NCBI GenBank assembly: GCA_964404415.1
Contig: CAYOKC010000145.1
Span: 1-9,343 of the forward strand
DNA from: Leptolinea sp964404415
GTDB lineage: Bacteria > Chloroflexota > Anaerolineae > Anaerolineales > Anaerolineaceae
Length of the DNA stretch: 9,343 bases
Direction of reading: 5' to 3'
Both the position numbers and the translations under genes were made by a program. Under the pieces are notes generated by a model. That model had not been told where the DNA came from. It did no database searches and saw nothing but the letters and a program-made list of their open reading frames with translations. The first letter of the stretch is position 1. Every line of letters begins with the position of its first letter. Of the stretch, positions 1 to 5,916 are shown one piece after another.

Positions 1-82
1 TATACAGTGAATTTACCCGCAATTTACCCCGGCACTTCCAATCCCTTCGATACTGCATAAATAACAATGCAGCACTGCCGCA

Positions 83-137
83 GGCTCAGGGATCGGATAA
101 ATAGGCCCGGGGATCAGCTTTATCCGTTGGCTGAGCC
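83..137. repeat. Interrupted inverted repeat with GGCTCAG/CTGAGCC ends
   Basis: The left arm is GGCTCAG (83-89) plus CGGATAAA (94-101). The right arm is TTTATCCG (119-126) plus CTGAGCC (131-137). The arms pair over 7 and 8 bp around a 4-nt mismatch, with a GC-rich loop. A GGCTCAGCCARCGGAT-type word occurs again at 243-258, so this is one of two related inverted repeats in the gene-free stretch 1-285. No coding sequence is visible in that stretch. It could be a REP-like element or a regulator site; its function is unknown. Confidence 0.5.
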
Positions 138-242
138 GGCCTGCACTTCATGTTTTTTTCTACATGATAGTGTCGAAGCCCGGCACTAACCGTCAGTTTT
201 CTTAATCATGGGAACGTTTTTTCCTGCCCTGGACTTTCGAAA

Positions 243-276
243 GGCTCAGCCAGCGGATTTTTCTACTGGCTGAGCC
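243..276 (-). terminator. Hairpin downstream of the MFS gene, possible weak terminator
   Basis: GGCTCAGCCAG (243-253) and CTGGCTGAGCC (266-276) are perfect 11-bp arms around a 12-nt AT-rich loop, starting 10 nt past the transporter stop codon. Read on the minus strand the hairpin is followed by TTTCG, so its U-run is poor. It may be a weak terminator, an mRNA 3'-end stabiliser, or another copy of the repeat family at 83-137. Confidence 0.45.
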
Positions 277-285
277 AGCCAGACC

Positions 286-1602
286 CTACACTGCGTCTGG
301 TAGATCACCTTCCACATTGCGTAAAGCCGGAACGCAGAATCCGATGAGCCCCGTCAGGCAGCCGCCCAACGCGGAGCAGGCGAACATCAAGCCCATTCCC
401 GCGCCGGGACCAATGCCTGATATCCACCCGAACAGCGGTGACATCCACCCGCCGGCAAGCATGCCCGGCTCAAAGAAATGGTCTGCCACCGGGCCGGCCA
501 CCAAAAAGCCGATGGGTATGGTGACCATCTGCAACATGCCGCGCAGCGCGAATACCCGCCCCTGCAGGTCAGGCGGGGTTTTGGCCTGCCACACTGCCTG
601 GTTGGGGGAACTGATAAAGGGTACCGAGAGGTTCGATATGAACCCGGCGAGCATCCATAGCGGGAGGGACCGCCCGAAGGCGAAGGTGCCGTCACCCAGA
701 ATGAATGAAACGGCTGTCACCATAAGCAGGAACGGCACGCGCTTCTTCGGCCCGCCCCACAGTGACAGCAATATCCCACCGGCTATACCGCCCGCCCCGA
801 GGGATGCTTCCACCCAGCTTAATGCCAGTGTGTTGTTGCCTGACCGCGCTAATATCATGGGGGAGATGATCGAGTAGTAGGTGAATCCGGCACACAGGTT
901 AATGAAAGCGAACAGCACGACCAACCCGACCAATCCCGGGCGGGTGCGAATGAAATCCCACCCGGCGCGTGAGAAAAACTCAGGCCGGGAGCCTGCCATT
1001 TCTCCGCTGGAATTCTCCGGTTGGGGTATGGAAGAAAACGCCAGGTTAAAAAAAGCAAATAGAAATGTTGCCAGATCGATCAGCAGCACCGTCTGCAAAC
1101 CGGCCAGCGGCAGGATCAGGCCAGCCAGCACAGGCGCGATTATGCGCGACGACGAATCTGATAATCCGGTCATACTGCTGGCGCGGGTGAAGTCTTCTTT
1201 GGGAACCAGCAATGTGATCGAAGCCTGGTACGCCGGGTACTGGAAGGCGTCAAACATACCGGAGAGCACTTCCATCACATACAGGTGCCAGATCTGCAAC
1301 TGCCCGGTGACGTACAACAGCAGGATAATGGCACTTGTTATAGCCGCGCCGGTATCCGCGAGCAGCATGACATGCTTTCGTTTGAACCGGTCAACAACAG
1401 CACCGGAGAACAGGCTGGTGACGACCAGCGAGCCATAGCCAAAGAAACCCAGCAGTGCCAGGGTGGTGGCGGCGCCCGTCTGCTGGTAAGCCCATATCAT
1501 AAAGGCGAACCGGCTCATGGCGCTGCCAATCAGCGACACGGTCTGGCCGGACCAGATACGGTAAAAGGTTTTCCAACCGGAAGATAAATAATTAAATTTC
1601 AT
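286..1602 (-). CDS. MFS efflux transporter, Mef-like (macrolide exporter family)
   Basis: A 438-residue integral membrane protein of the major facilitator superfamily, expected to export small toxic compounds using the proton gradient. The N-terminus (GWKTFYRIWSGQTVSLIGSA, residues 9-28) resembles the start of Mef(A)-type macrolide exporters. MFS motif A is clear at residues 67-76 (GAVVDRFKRK). Twelve hydrophobic segments are evident, with a hydrophilic loop near residues 195-215 between the two halves. I place the start at 1602 because AGGA lies 8 nt upstream. A GTG 27 codons earlier keeps the frame open, but translation from there would have to run through the terminator hairpin at 1642-1672. 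Expression is probably controlled by the attenuator and leader peptide at 1642-1748, which suggests induction by a translation inhibitor. The family is secure; the substrate is inferred. Confidence 0.88.
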   Translation of the reverse strand: MKFNYLSSGWKTFYRIWSGQTVSLIGSAMSRFAFMIWAYQQTGAATTLALLGFFGYGSLVVTSLFSGAVVDRFKRKHVMLLADTGAAITSAIILLLYVTGQLQIWHLYVMEVLSGMFDAFQYPAYQASITLLVPKEDFTRASSMTGLSDSSSRIIAPVLAGLILPLAGLQTVLLIDLATFLFAFFNLAFSSIPQPENSSGEMAGSRPEFFSRAGWDFIRTRPGLVGLVVLFAFINLCAGFTYYSIISPMILARSGNNTLALSWVEASLGAGGIAGGILLSLWGGPKKRVPFLLMVTAVSFILGDGTFAFGRSLPLWMLAGFISNLSVPFISSPNQAVWQAKTPPDLQGRVFALRGMLQMVTIPIGFLVAGPVADHFFEPGMLAGGWMSPLFGWISGIGPGAGMGLMFACSALGGCLTGLIGFCVPALRNVEGDLPDAV

Positions 1603-1641
1603 TCTGAATTTCCTGGCGGGCTGGCGGGCAGCACGCGAAAT

Positions 1642-1672
1642 AAAAAAAAGCAGGCGATTGGATCGCCTGCTT
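1642..1672 (-). terminator. Intrinsic terminator in the leader of the MFS gene (attenuator 3:4 hairpin)
   Basis: On the minus strand AAGCAGGCGAT (1672-1662) pairs perfectly over 11 bp with ATCGCCTGCTT (1658-1648) across a 3-nt CCA loop. The 3' arm runs into eight consecutive Ts (1649-1642). It ends 39 nt before the transporter start codon, between promoter and gene, so it acts as a conditional stop rather than as a 3' end. Its 5' arm is also complementary to an upstream segment (1711-1718), the basis for calling an attenuator. Confidence 0.88.
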
Positions 1673-1737
1673 GAAAATAGCACAAACCAGATAAAAATTA
1701 TCTAATAGGCAGCAGGCGCGTTGAATTAACACCCTGC
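1664..1737 (-). promoter_or_regulatory. Antiterminator and anti-antiterminator segments of the attenuator
   Basis: Minus-strand RNA segment 1 (GCAGG, 1737-1733, plus GTT, 1730-1728) pairs with segment 2 (AAC, 1722-1720, plus CCTGC, 1716-1712). Segment 2 also contains CGCCTGCT (1718-1711), an 8-base perfect complement of AGCAGGCG (1671-1664) in the 5' arm of the terminator. So 1:2 with 3:4 stops transcription, while 2:3 allows it. A small AGATAA/TTATCT hairpin (1689-1703) sits inside the 2:3 loop and would bring the strands together. Segments 1 and 2 both lie inside the leader peptide frame, so ribosome position can decide which pairing forms. Confidence 0.75.
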
Positions 1738-1748
1738 GCTCTGCACAT
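1698..1748 (-). CDS. Leader peptide MCRAQGVNSTRLLPIR upstream of the MFS exporter
   Basis: A 16-codon frame (ATG at 1748, TAA at 1700-1698) lies between a good promoter and the conditional terminator. AAGG (1763-1760) precedes the ATG by 11 nt, a slightly long but usable spacing. Codons 4-7 overlap pairing segment 1, and codons 10-13 (T-R-L-L) overlap segment 2. A ribosome completing the peptide would cover segment 2 and favour the terminator. A ribosome held over about codons 3-7 would cover segment 1, leave segment 2 free and favour the antiterminator. The basic, proline-containing end RLLPIR could be an antibiotic-sensitive arrest sequence, but I cannot match it to a described leader peptide. 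Confidence 0.68.
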   Translation of the reverse strand: MCRAQGVNSTRLLPIR

Positions 1749-1793
1749 GTTGACGGCTGCCTTAAGATTCACAAATTCATCCATAATGACAGT

Positions 1794-1822
1794 ATTTTAC
1801 CCGTCAGTCTGCCTGACGGCAA
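1794..1822 (-). promoter_or_regulatory. Sigma70-like promoter for the leader peptide and MFS gene
   Basis: On the minus strand TTGCCG (1822-1817) and TAAAAT (1799-1794) are separated by 17 bp, matching the -35 and -10 consensus at 4/6 and 5/6 positions. The predicted start near 1787 gives about 40 nt of RNA before the leader ATG. The promoter begins 3 bp after the DUF523 stop codon, so the transporter has its own promoter. A palindrome, CCGTCAG-N5-CTGACGG (1801-1819), fills the spacer and could be an operator. Confidence 0.65.
1801..1819. promoter_or_regulatory. Palindrome in the promoter spacer, candidate operator
   Basis: CCGTCAG and CTGACGG are perfect 7-bp arms around TCTGC, lying between the -35 and -10 hexamers of the MFS leader promoter. 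In RNA made from the DUF523 gene it would form a hairpin just after the stop codon. It is not followed by a U-run in either direction, so an operator is at least as likely as a terminator. Confidence 0.45.
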
Positions 1823-1824
1823 GA

Positions 1825-2238
1825 TTACAGGTCTTCTTCGGTGCGCAGGTTGATGCCTTCACTCCGGCACATGGCCGCGAACAGGCCGTCACCGGGAACA
1901 AGCCGGCCGGAAAAAGTACCATCATATATCATGTCCACTCCGCAGGATGGGCTTTTAGCCTTAAGGATGGCTTCTTTTGCCCTGGTCATTATCGCCAGAG
2001 CAAGGCACTCGCGCGCGCCGTGCTCAAATTCTGCGGTGACGTCCACGCCGTCTTTGCGCGCCACCCGCCCGTTGACGATCTCGCAGGGCAGCCGCGGCGT
2101 GGTCAACCCGCCGGCCTGTTCGGGGCAAACCGGGATGGCTTTTCCTTCCGCCACCAGGCGAATCACCTCATTATTTGATTTTTCTCCACCGTCATACCGG
2201 CAATGCAGGCCGGCCAGGCACGCGCTGACTATGATCAT
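1825..2238 (-). CDS. DUF523 (TudS-like) cysteine protein
   Basis: A 137-residue cytoplasmic protein of the DUF523 (YbbK) family. The signature start VSACLAGLHCRYDG (residues 4-17), the VCPEQAGGLTTPR stretch (37-49) and SPSCG (96-100) are all present. Cysteines are at 7, 13, 38, 52, 78, 99 and 124. A characterised family member, the thiouracil desulfurase TudS, holds a [4Fe-4S] cluster on three conserved cysteines; C7, one of C38/C52, and C99 are the likely equivalents here. AAGG lies about 5 nt before the ATG at 2238. Length is normal for the family, and no frame damage is seen. It is divergent from the YqcF-like gene and upstream of the separately promoted exporter. Family assignment is firm; cluster binding and substrate are inferred. 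Confidence 0.88.
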   Translation of the reverse strand: MIIVSACLAGLHCRYDGGEKSNNEVIRLVAEGKAIPVCPEQAGGLTTPRLPCEIVNGRVARKDGVDVTAEFEHGARECLALAIMTRAKEAILKAKSPSCGVDMIYDGTFSGRLVPGDGLFAAMCRSEGINLRTEEDL

Positions 2239-2284
2239 GGCAACCTTTCATGGTTCATGGCTAACCACTTCAAAAAAACCGGTT

Positions 2285-2329
2285 TTCAGTTTCCCGGTAG
2301 TTGAAAACATATAATATAGTATCGATACT
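2285..2329 (+). promoter_or_regulatory. Divergent intergenic promoter with AGTATCGATACT palindrome
   Basis: A perfect TATAAT (2310-2315) lies 48 nt upstream of the YqcF-like start codon. The -35 element is poor (TTCAGT at 2285-2290, 19-bp spacer). The perfect 12-bp palindrome AGTATCGATACT (2318-2329) lies just downstream of the -10, over the likely start site, where a repressor would block transcription. The same AT-rich block reads TATATT/TATTAT on the other strand and may also serve the DUF523 gene. Confidence 0.5.
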
Positions 2330-2363
2330 GTGATTTTCATATCCATTTTATCGCGGAGAGTCC

Positions 2364-2948
2364 ATGAAGTATCCCATTTACAGCCCGGATGAAGAGAAAA
2401 TCTTGACAGCCTTTACGGATGTTGCCGGCGCGGTCAAAGAGACCCGGTTGCTGCATGAGCATGACCTCCGCCGGTTTGAACTGGTCATGGCGGAAAACAG
2501 TCCCCGCGCCGGGGTAAATTCTTATTCAACCGTCGGCCTGTCCATCCTTCCCATCGGATATTTGTCGGCTTCCGTCTATCTTGGAGCGGAGATCGCCGCC
2601 ATAGCCGGGTCACAATTTGACCGCTTCGCGGACGTGCTGGCCGCATGTGTGGATGATTTGCTGCATAATCGTTTTCGTCTGTTCCCCGGCTCGGTTTATA
2701 AAGATGCATTCAAAAGCACCTATCCTGATGTGACTGTGAAGCATCTGATCTTTGACACCCCGCAGGGCTGGGAAAAAGACCTGTTGACCCTCGACCTGGG
2801 GGCAAGGCAGGCTGCCTGGATCATGGCGGTTCCTGTCACCGACGCGGAACTCGGCTTGTATTCTGATAGCGAGACCGGTGAATTACAGGAACGTTTCCTG
2901 GAGCGGAACACCGACCTTTCAGATCTGAACCGCCCGTCAGTGGCGTGA
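2364..2948 (+). CDS. SUFU-domain protein, YqcF-like antitoxin/immunity family
   Basis: A 194-residue soluble protein that reads as a single bacterial suppressor-of-fused (SUFU) domain. From memory it parallels Bacillus YqcF, the antitoxin of the LXG toxin YqcG. The matching blocks are NSYSTVGLS (52-60), FRLFPGSVYKDAF (104-116), VKHLIF (125-130), AAWIMAVPVTDAEL (150-163) and the terminal DLNRPSV (187-193). GGAG lies about 5 nt before the ATG. There is no signal peptide or membrane segment. No toxin gene adjoins it, so it may be an orphan immunity protein, or the domain may do something else here. It has its own upstream TATAAT and palindrome. Domain assignment is fairly sure; the antitoxin role is not established. 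Confidence 0.72.
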   Translation: MKYPIYSPDEEKILTAFTDVAGAVKETRLLHEHDLRRFELVMAENSPRAGVNSYSTVGLSILPIGYLSASVYLGAEIAAIAGSQFDRFADVLAACVDDLLHNRFRLFPGSVYKDAFKSTYPDVTVKHLIFDTPQGWEKDLLTLDLGARQAAWIMAVPVTDAELGLYSDSETGELQERFLERNTDLSDLNRPSVA

Positions 2949-2998
2949 TGTCATTTCCAGTCTAAAGCCGGCCGCTATTCATTGAAGCCAATTAAGGG

Positions 2999-3172
2999 AT
3001 GGTATGGACGTATTCTGTATTTTTTTCTGTGCTTATTCTGTTAGTGATCATCGTTGTAGTTTCCTGGAACCGTTCCCATGATGATTTTCCGCGTGATCAT
3101 GTGGATAACGAACAGCAGATTTTGGAAGAGATCATCCTTTTAGAGAGACTCGAAGACGAGGAACGTGAATAG
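2999..3172 (+). CDS. Small single-pass membrane protein (57 aa)
   Basis: An unrecognised 57-residue protein. Residues 5-23 (YSVFFSVLILLVIIVVVSW) form one clear transmembrane helix. A charged cytoplasmic-type tail follows and ends in an acidic helix (EEIILLERLEDEERE, 43-57). The TAG stop is at 3170-3172. Against it, AAGGG directly abuts the ATG, so the ribosome-binding spacing is poor. In its favour, the membrane-then-acidic-helix layout is coherent, and the frame ends 48 nt before a good terminator. It may be co-transcribed with the YqcF-like gene, 50 nt upstream. Function unknown; it could be a small regulatory membrane peptide or a toxin partner. Confidence 0.55.
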   Translation: MVWTYSVFFSVLILLVIIVVVSWNRSHDDFPRDHVDNEQQILEEIILLERLEDEERE

Positions 3173-3220
3173 TTCCTCGATCTGTAGTGCAGTCCATCAC
3201 CTGAAAGGAGTTTGTACACG

Positions 3221-3254
3221 CCGGGTTTTAATAGTGGTAACCCGGTTTGTTTTT
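3221..3254 (+). terminator. Intrinsic terminator after the small membrane protein
   Basis: CCGGGTT (3221-3227) and AACCCGG (3239-3245) form a 7-bp GC-rich stem with an 11-nt loop, followed by TTTGTTTTT (3246-3254). This fits a factor-independent terminator ending the transcript of the YqcF-like and small membrane genes, and separates them from the FliG-like gene. Confidence 0.72.
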
Positions 3255-3315
3255 GTGTATTATCAAATAAATATCATCCAAGTTTCGTTGCGGACCGGTT
3301 AGAGGAAGGACAGGC

Positions 3316-3597
3316 ATGGAACGAAACCTGGCAACACTCAAAAAAATCAAAGAATTGGATGACAGTCAGATCCAAAACTGGCTGCGGCGTGTGGGTGAAG
3401 GTGGTGTGCGGGAGTTGGGGGTGGCAATGGTCGGCGCGGATAATGATGTGCGCGACCGTATCTACCGGAATATGTCACGCCGGGCGGCCGGGGTGCTGCG
3501 CGATGATCTGGACCGCTTCGAACGCACCCCGCTTGATGACCAGACGATCATCGGGTACTCGGTGGAACTGGAGAAATTGATCGACCGGTTCAGCTAG
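3316..3597 (+). CDS. Stand-alone FliG C-terminal-domain-like small protein
   Basis: A 93-residue soluble helical protein. Residues 33-73 (ELGVAMVGADNDVR through NMSRRAAGVLRDDL to RTPLDD) resemble the torque-generating C-terminal domain of the flagellar switch protein FliG, where the matching E. coli stretch reads ALKGA, NMSQRAADILRDDL and VRL. By that remembered alignment R56 and D63/D64 match E. coli R281 and D288/D289. V39 replaces K264, and the R297 position is proline. The N-terminal and middle domains of FliG are absent, and no flagellar gene is nearby. AGGAAGGA lies 5 nt before the ATG. The TspO-like gene follows after 37 nt, so the two are probably co-transcribed. Possible promoter: TTGTTT near 3247 with AT-rich sequence near 3268, weak. 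A separate role, perhaps protein-protein contact, is likely; the function is unknown. Confidence 0.72.
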   Translation: MERNLATLKKIKELDDSQIQNWLRRVGEGGVRELGVAMVGADNDVRDRIYRNMSRRAAGVLRDDLDRFERTPLDDQTIIGYSVELEKLIDRFS

Positions 3598-3634
3598 TTA
3601 ACCCAACATTTAATACTCGGGGAGGCGAAATATC

Positions 3635-4402
3635 ATGAAAGATATCCTTCGGCAGGCGGCTGTGGTTATATCCATATTGATCACACTGACCGTCAACACG
3701 CTGGCCAACACACTGCCCCTGAACGGGTTGAATACGGGTGATATCTCAGACCGGTTCCAGGTCTACTTTGTTCCGGCGGGTTATGTCTTCTCGATCTGGG
3801 GATTGATCTATATCGGGTTGATCGCGTATGGAATCTACCAGGCGTTGCCCGCGCAGCGTGATAATCCGCGCCTGCGCGCCACCGGTTGGTGGATCTCGCT
3901 GGGCGGGCTGGCCAACAGCGCGTGGATATTCCTCTGGCATTACGAGCAATTCCCGCTCACTCTGCTGGCCATGTTCACCCTGCTGGTTACGCTGATCATC
4001 ACCTATTTGAAACTGGGGATTGGCCGGGGGAAGGTAACAAAAGCGGAAACCTGGGCGGTGCGGGTACCGTTCAGCGTGTATCTAGGCTGGATCACCGTGG
4101 CCACCATCGCCAATGTGACTTCCGTGCTGGATTACGTCAACTGGGACCGCTGGGGTCTGTCACCGGAAACCTGGATGGTGATCATGCTGGTGGTGGTGCT
4201 GGCTGTGAGCCTGGCGATGATCATCACCCGGCGCGATATTGCCTACACACTGGTTGTTTTGTGGGCATTGGCCGGGATCGCCGTCAAATTTGCCGGTGTT
4301 CCTGTGGTGGCAAATACCACCTGGGAAGTCTTCGCGGTTGTTGTGCTGGCGTTGATCTGGTTCGTCTGGGTGCGCAGGGTCAAACCGGTTGATATAGAGT
4401 AA
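3635..4402 (+). CDS. Long TspO/MBR-like tryptophan-rich membrane protein
   Basis: A 255-residue integral membrane protein with about seven hydrophobic segments, of the kind annotated as tryptophan-rich sensory protein. Family signs are PAGYVFSIWGLIYIG (47-61), GWWISLGGLANSAWIFLWHY (84-103) and tryptophans spread along the chain. Classical TspO has five helices and about 160 residues, so this is the extended variant with extra C-terminal helices (about 182-198, 202-217 and 229-246). TspO proteins bind porphyrins and respond to light, oxygen or stress; whether the long form does is unknown. GGGGAGG lies 9 nt before the ATG. It follows the FliG-like gene by 37 nt, and a hairpin follows the stop codon. 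Family is fairly certain; ligand unknown. Confidence 0.8.
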   Translation: MKDILRQAAVVISILITLTVNTLANTLPLNGLNTGDISDRFQVYFVPAGYVFSIWGLIYIGLIAYGIYQALPAQRDNPRLRATGWWISLGGLANSAWIFLWHYEQFPLTLLAMFTLLVTLIITYLKLGIGRGKVTKAETWAVRVPFSVYLGWITVATIANVTSVLDYVNWDRWGLSPETWMVIMLVVVLAVSLAMIITRRDIAYTLVVLWALAGIAVKFAGVPVVANTTWEVFAVVVLALIWFVWVRRVKPVDIE

Positions 4403-4411
4403 AAACCGGAA

Positions 4412-4432
4412 GGGCGGGTTACAAACCCGCCC
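4412..4432 (+). terminator. Strong hairpin after the TspO-like gene, possible terminator
   Basis: GGGCGGGTT and AACCCGCCC are perfect 9-bp arms around ACA, 9 nt after the stop codon. The downstream TGTCTGTC is not a clean U-run, so termination is plausible but not certain; the hairpin could also be a dispersed repeat. Confidence 0.5.
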
Positions 4433-4515
4433 TGTCTGTCAAGCGATTTCCCTATCCAGAAACCACACACAAACCATTGTCTGTTCTGGAAAAGGATCAT
4501 TTTCGGTCGAATTTA

Positions 4516-4548
4516 AATCCCTTAGGGTTTCAAAAACCCTAAGGGATT
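4516..4548. repeat. Hairpin repeat, copy 1 (15-bp stem, CAA loop)
   Basis: AATCCCTTAGGGTTT (4516-4530) pairs over all 15 bp with AAACCCTAAGGGATT (4534-4548), with loop CAA. It lies in the convergent gap between the TspO-like and SPFH genes, where a two-way terminator would be expected. A second copy is at 5921-5953. The two differ at one stem position on each arm, and the changes compensate (T-A in this copy, A-T in the other). Confidence 0.72.
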
Positions 4549-4598
4549 ATTGCATGTCAGGGGTGGTCTTCTTCCAAACCATCAAACCAAACCGCGGA

Positions 4599-5717
4599 TT
4601 ATTTCACCGGCACCACCGGCGTAAGGCTTTCGCCGCCAAACACCAATTGAGGGAACACACCTTCCGGTGTGAAAATGAACTTGTCTGTATCCTTGATGGC
4701 AGAGGCATTCGCCAGGGCGGTCATGTACCGCGCGTAGGCCGGATTGAGGGTGAAGATGTTCGCGGTGGCCAGATCTTTGGCGAGGTCGGCATCTGCTTTC
4801 TCCGCCGCGGCGGAGGCCAGTGCTTTGTTGACTTCCAGGTCCTTCTGGGCTGCCAGCAGGGCGTTGGCTTTTTCCGCTTCGATCACTTTCTGCTGAGCTT
4901 TCAGCTTATCCTGATTCAACTGGGCCAGTGTGGTCTGTTGACGGGTTTCTTCCTGGATTTTGGATTGCTCCACCCGGATGTTGGCTTCCTGTTCCGCTTT
5001 GCGCGCCAGGCCTTCCGCGTCTGCTTTCAGCTTATCCTGTGCGGCTTTTTCGGTTTCCAGACGGCTCTTGGTGATGGCATCCAGCAGCGCCTGCACTTCG
5101 GGTGACAGCGCCACATTGGGTACCGTCAGGTTCGTCACGGAGATGCCGTAATTATCCGTCAGATTATTCAATTCCTTGTCAATACACTGACGCAGGGAAT
5201 CGCGGTCTGACCCTATAACCGAATCCTGGAAGGGTTTGTTGCCCACGCACACCTTCATCGCCTGGTAGGCCAGGTCGTCAAGCACTTTTTGCATGGACGC
5301 GTCGTTTGTATAGATCGTGCGGTATTTGGTCCATAACCGGATCAGGTCAGTTTCACTGGTGCTGTAAGACGGCCGGAATGCTGACCCGGAAACCGTCACC
5401 CCCAGGCGCTGGTTATCCTGTGTGATGACCTCGGGATCGGTGGTGGAGAACTGGTATGCCAGGGTGGAATATGTGTCGAGGTTGACGAACAGTCCCACGT
5501 CACTGTACACGCCGGCCGGCACCACGCCCACGATCTGCCCGCCGCGTGTTTTGATGCCCACCTGGTCAGGGTTGACCCGTTTGAACACATACCAGTGCGG
5601 TTGCAGCAAAGCCACCACGGCAATGAACAAGAAAATGATGACGGCGATAACCGCCAGCGAACCGAACGGGTTGATCGGCCGGGAAGGTTTTTCTGTGAAA
5701 ATGGGACCGGGTTTCAT
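4599..5717 (-). CDS. SPFH/band-7 membrane-anchored protein with long coiled coil
   Basis: A 372-residue SPFH (stomatin/prohibitin/flotillin/HflK) protein, expected to form membrane-associated oligomers that organise membrane domains or proteases. One N-terminal transmembrane helix lies at about 20-38. The SPFH domain follows (about 44-205), with VNPDQVGIKTRGGQIVGVVPAGVY at its start and YGISVTNLTVPNVALSPEV at its end. Residues 210-318 are a long Ala/Glu/Lys/Gln-rich coiled coil, and a short conserved tail carries PAYARYMTAL (326-335). C157 and C178 could form a disulfide if the domain faces outward as in HflK/HflC. AGGAG lies 6 nt before the ATG, and a TATAAT sits about 35 nt upstream. No protease or NfeD partner is visible, although the assembly gap lies 91 bp upstream of the start codon. 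Confidence 0.87.
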   Translation of the reverse strand: MKPGPIFTEKPSRPINPFGSLAVIAVIIFLFIAVVALLQPHWYVFKRVNPDQVGIKTRGGQIVGVVPAGVYSDVGLFVNLDTYSTLAYQFSTTDPEVITQDNQRLGVTVSGSAFRPSYSTSETDLIRLWTKYRTIYTNDASMQKVLDDLAYQAMKVCVGNKPFQDSVIGSDRDSLRQCIDKELNNLTDNYGISVTNLTVPNVALSPEVQALLDAITKSRLETEKAAQDKLKADAEGLARKAEQEANIRVEQSKIQEETRQQTTLAQLNQDKLKAQQKVIEAEKANALLAAQKDLEVNKALASAAAEKADADLAKDLATANIFTLNPAYARYMTALANASAIKDTDKFIFTPEGVFPQLVFGGESLTPVVPVK

Positions 5718-5750
5718 GTCTCTCTCCTGTGTAATGTTGTGTACAGTGTA

Positions 5751-5789
5751 ATTATAGAGGGCAAGTTGATTTGATAGAAATCAATCAAC
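5751..5789 (-). promoter_or_regulatory. SPFH gene promoter with overlapping inverted repeat
   Basis: On the minus strand a perfect TATAAT (5756-5751) precedes the SPFH start codon. No good -35 stands at 17 bp. Instead GTTGATT (5765-5771) and AATCAAC (5783-5789) form 7-bp inverted arms covering the -35 region, suggesting a regulator-assisted promoter. Confidence 0.5.
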
Positions 5790-5808
5790 CTGACAGTGGC
5801 GGTTCCTG

Positions 5809-5908
5809 NNNNNNNNNNNNNNNNNNNNNNNNNNNNNNNNNNNNNNNNNNNNNNNNNNNNNNNNNNNNNNNNNNNNNNNNNNNNNNNNNNNNNNNNNNNN
5901 NNNNNNNN
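5809..5908. other. Assembly gap of 100 Ns
   Basis: Exactly 100 undefined bases, the conventional placeholder for a scaffold join of unknown size. Genes may be missing between the SPFH promoter and the restriction gene, so adjacency across this point should not be assumed. Confidence 0.98.
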
Positions 5909-5916
5909 GACCGGTT

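Noticed and set aside
1603..1683. Extended N-terminus of the MFS transporter starting at a GTG 27 codons upstream
   Set aside because: The extra codons run through the perfect terminator hairpin and its U-run and encode a basic stretch unlike the family. A good AGGA sits 8 nt before the ATG at 1602.
1711..1737. T-box riboswitch, because AGGGTG...CGCG resembles the T-box antiterminator bulge
   Set aside because: The match to AGGGTGGNACCGCG is poor and the leader is short, with no specifier-loop stem. The downstream gene is an exporter, and a leader peptide with 1:2/2:3/3:4 pairing explains the sequence better.
1747..2314. Plus-strand frames opposite the DUF523 gene (143 and 157 residues)
   Set aside because: The minus-strand frame has the clear DUF523 cysteine motifs; the opposite frames are low-quality shadows without start signals.
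3212..3580. 122-residue frame starting with TTG after an AAAGGAG sequence
   Set aside because: It runs through the intrinsic terminator and overlaps the FliG-like gene in another frame. The translation is Trp/Cys/Arg-rich in the way typical of a shadow frame.
4455..4490. TCCAGAA/TTCTGGA inverted repeat after the TspO-like gene
   Set aside because: Seven-base arms with a 22-nt loop in an AT-rich spacer can arise by chance; there is no U-run and no second copy.
4554..5105. 183-residue plus-strand frame opposite the SPFH gene, rich in Phe/Leu/Gly
   Set aside because: It is the antisense of the coiled-coil region, whose Glu/Lys/Gln codons give Phe/Leu on the other strand. No ribosome binding site or family resemblance.
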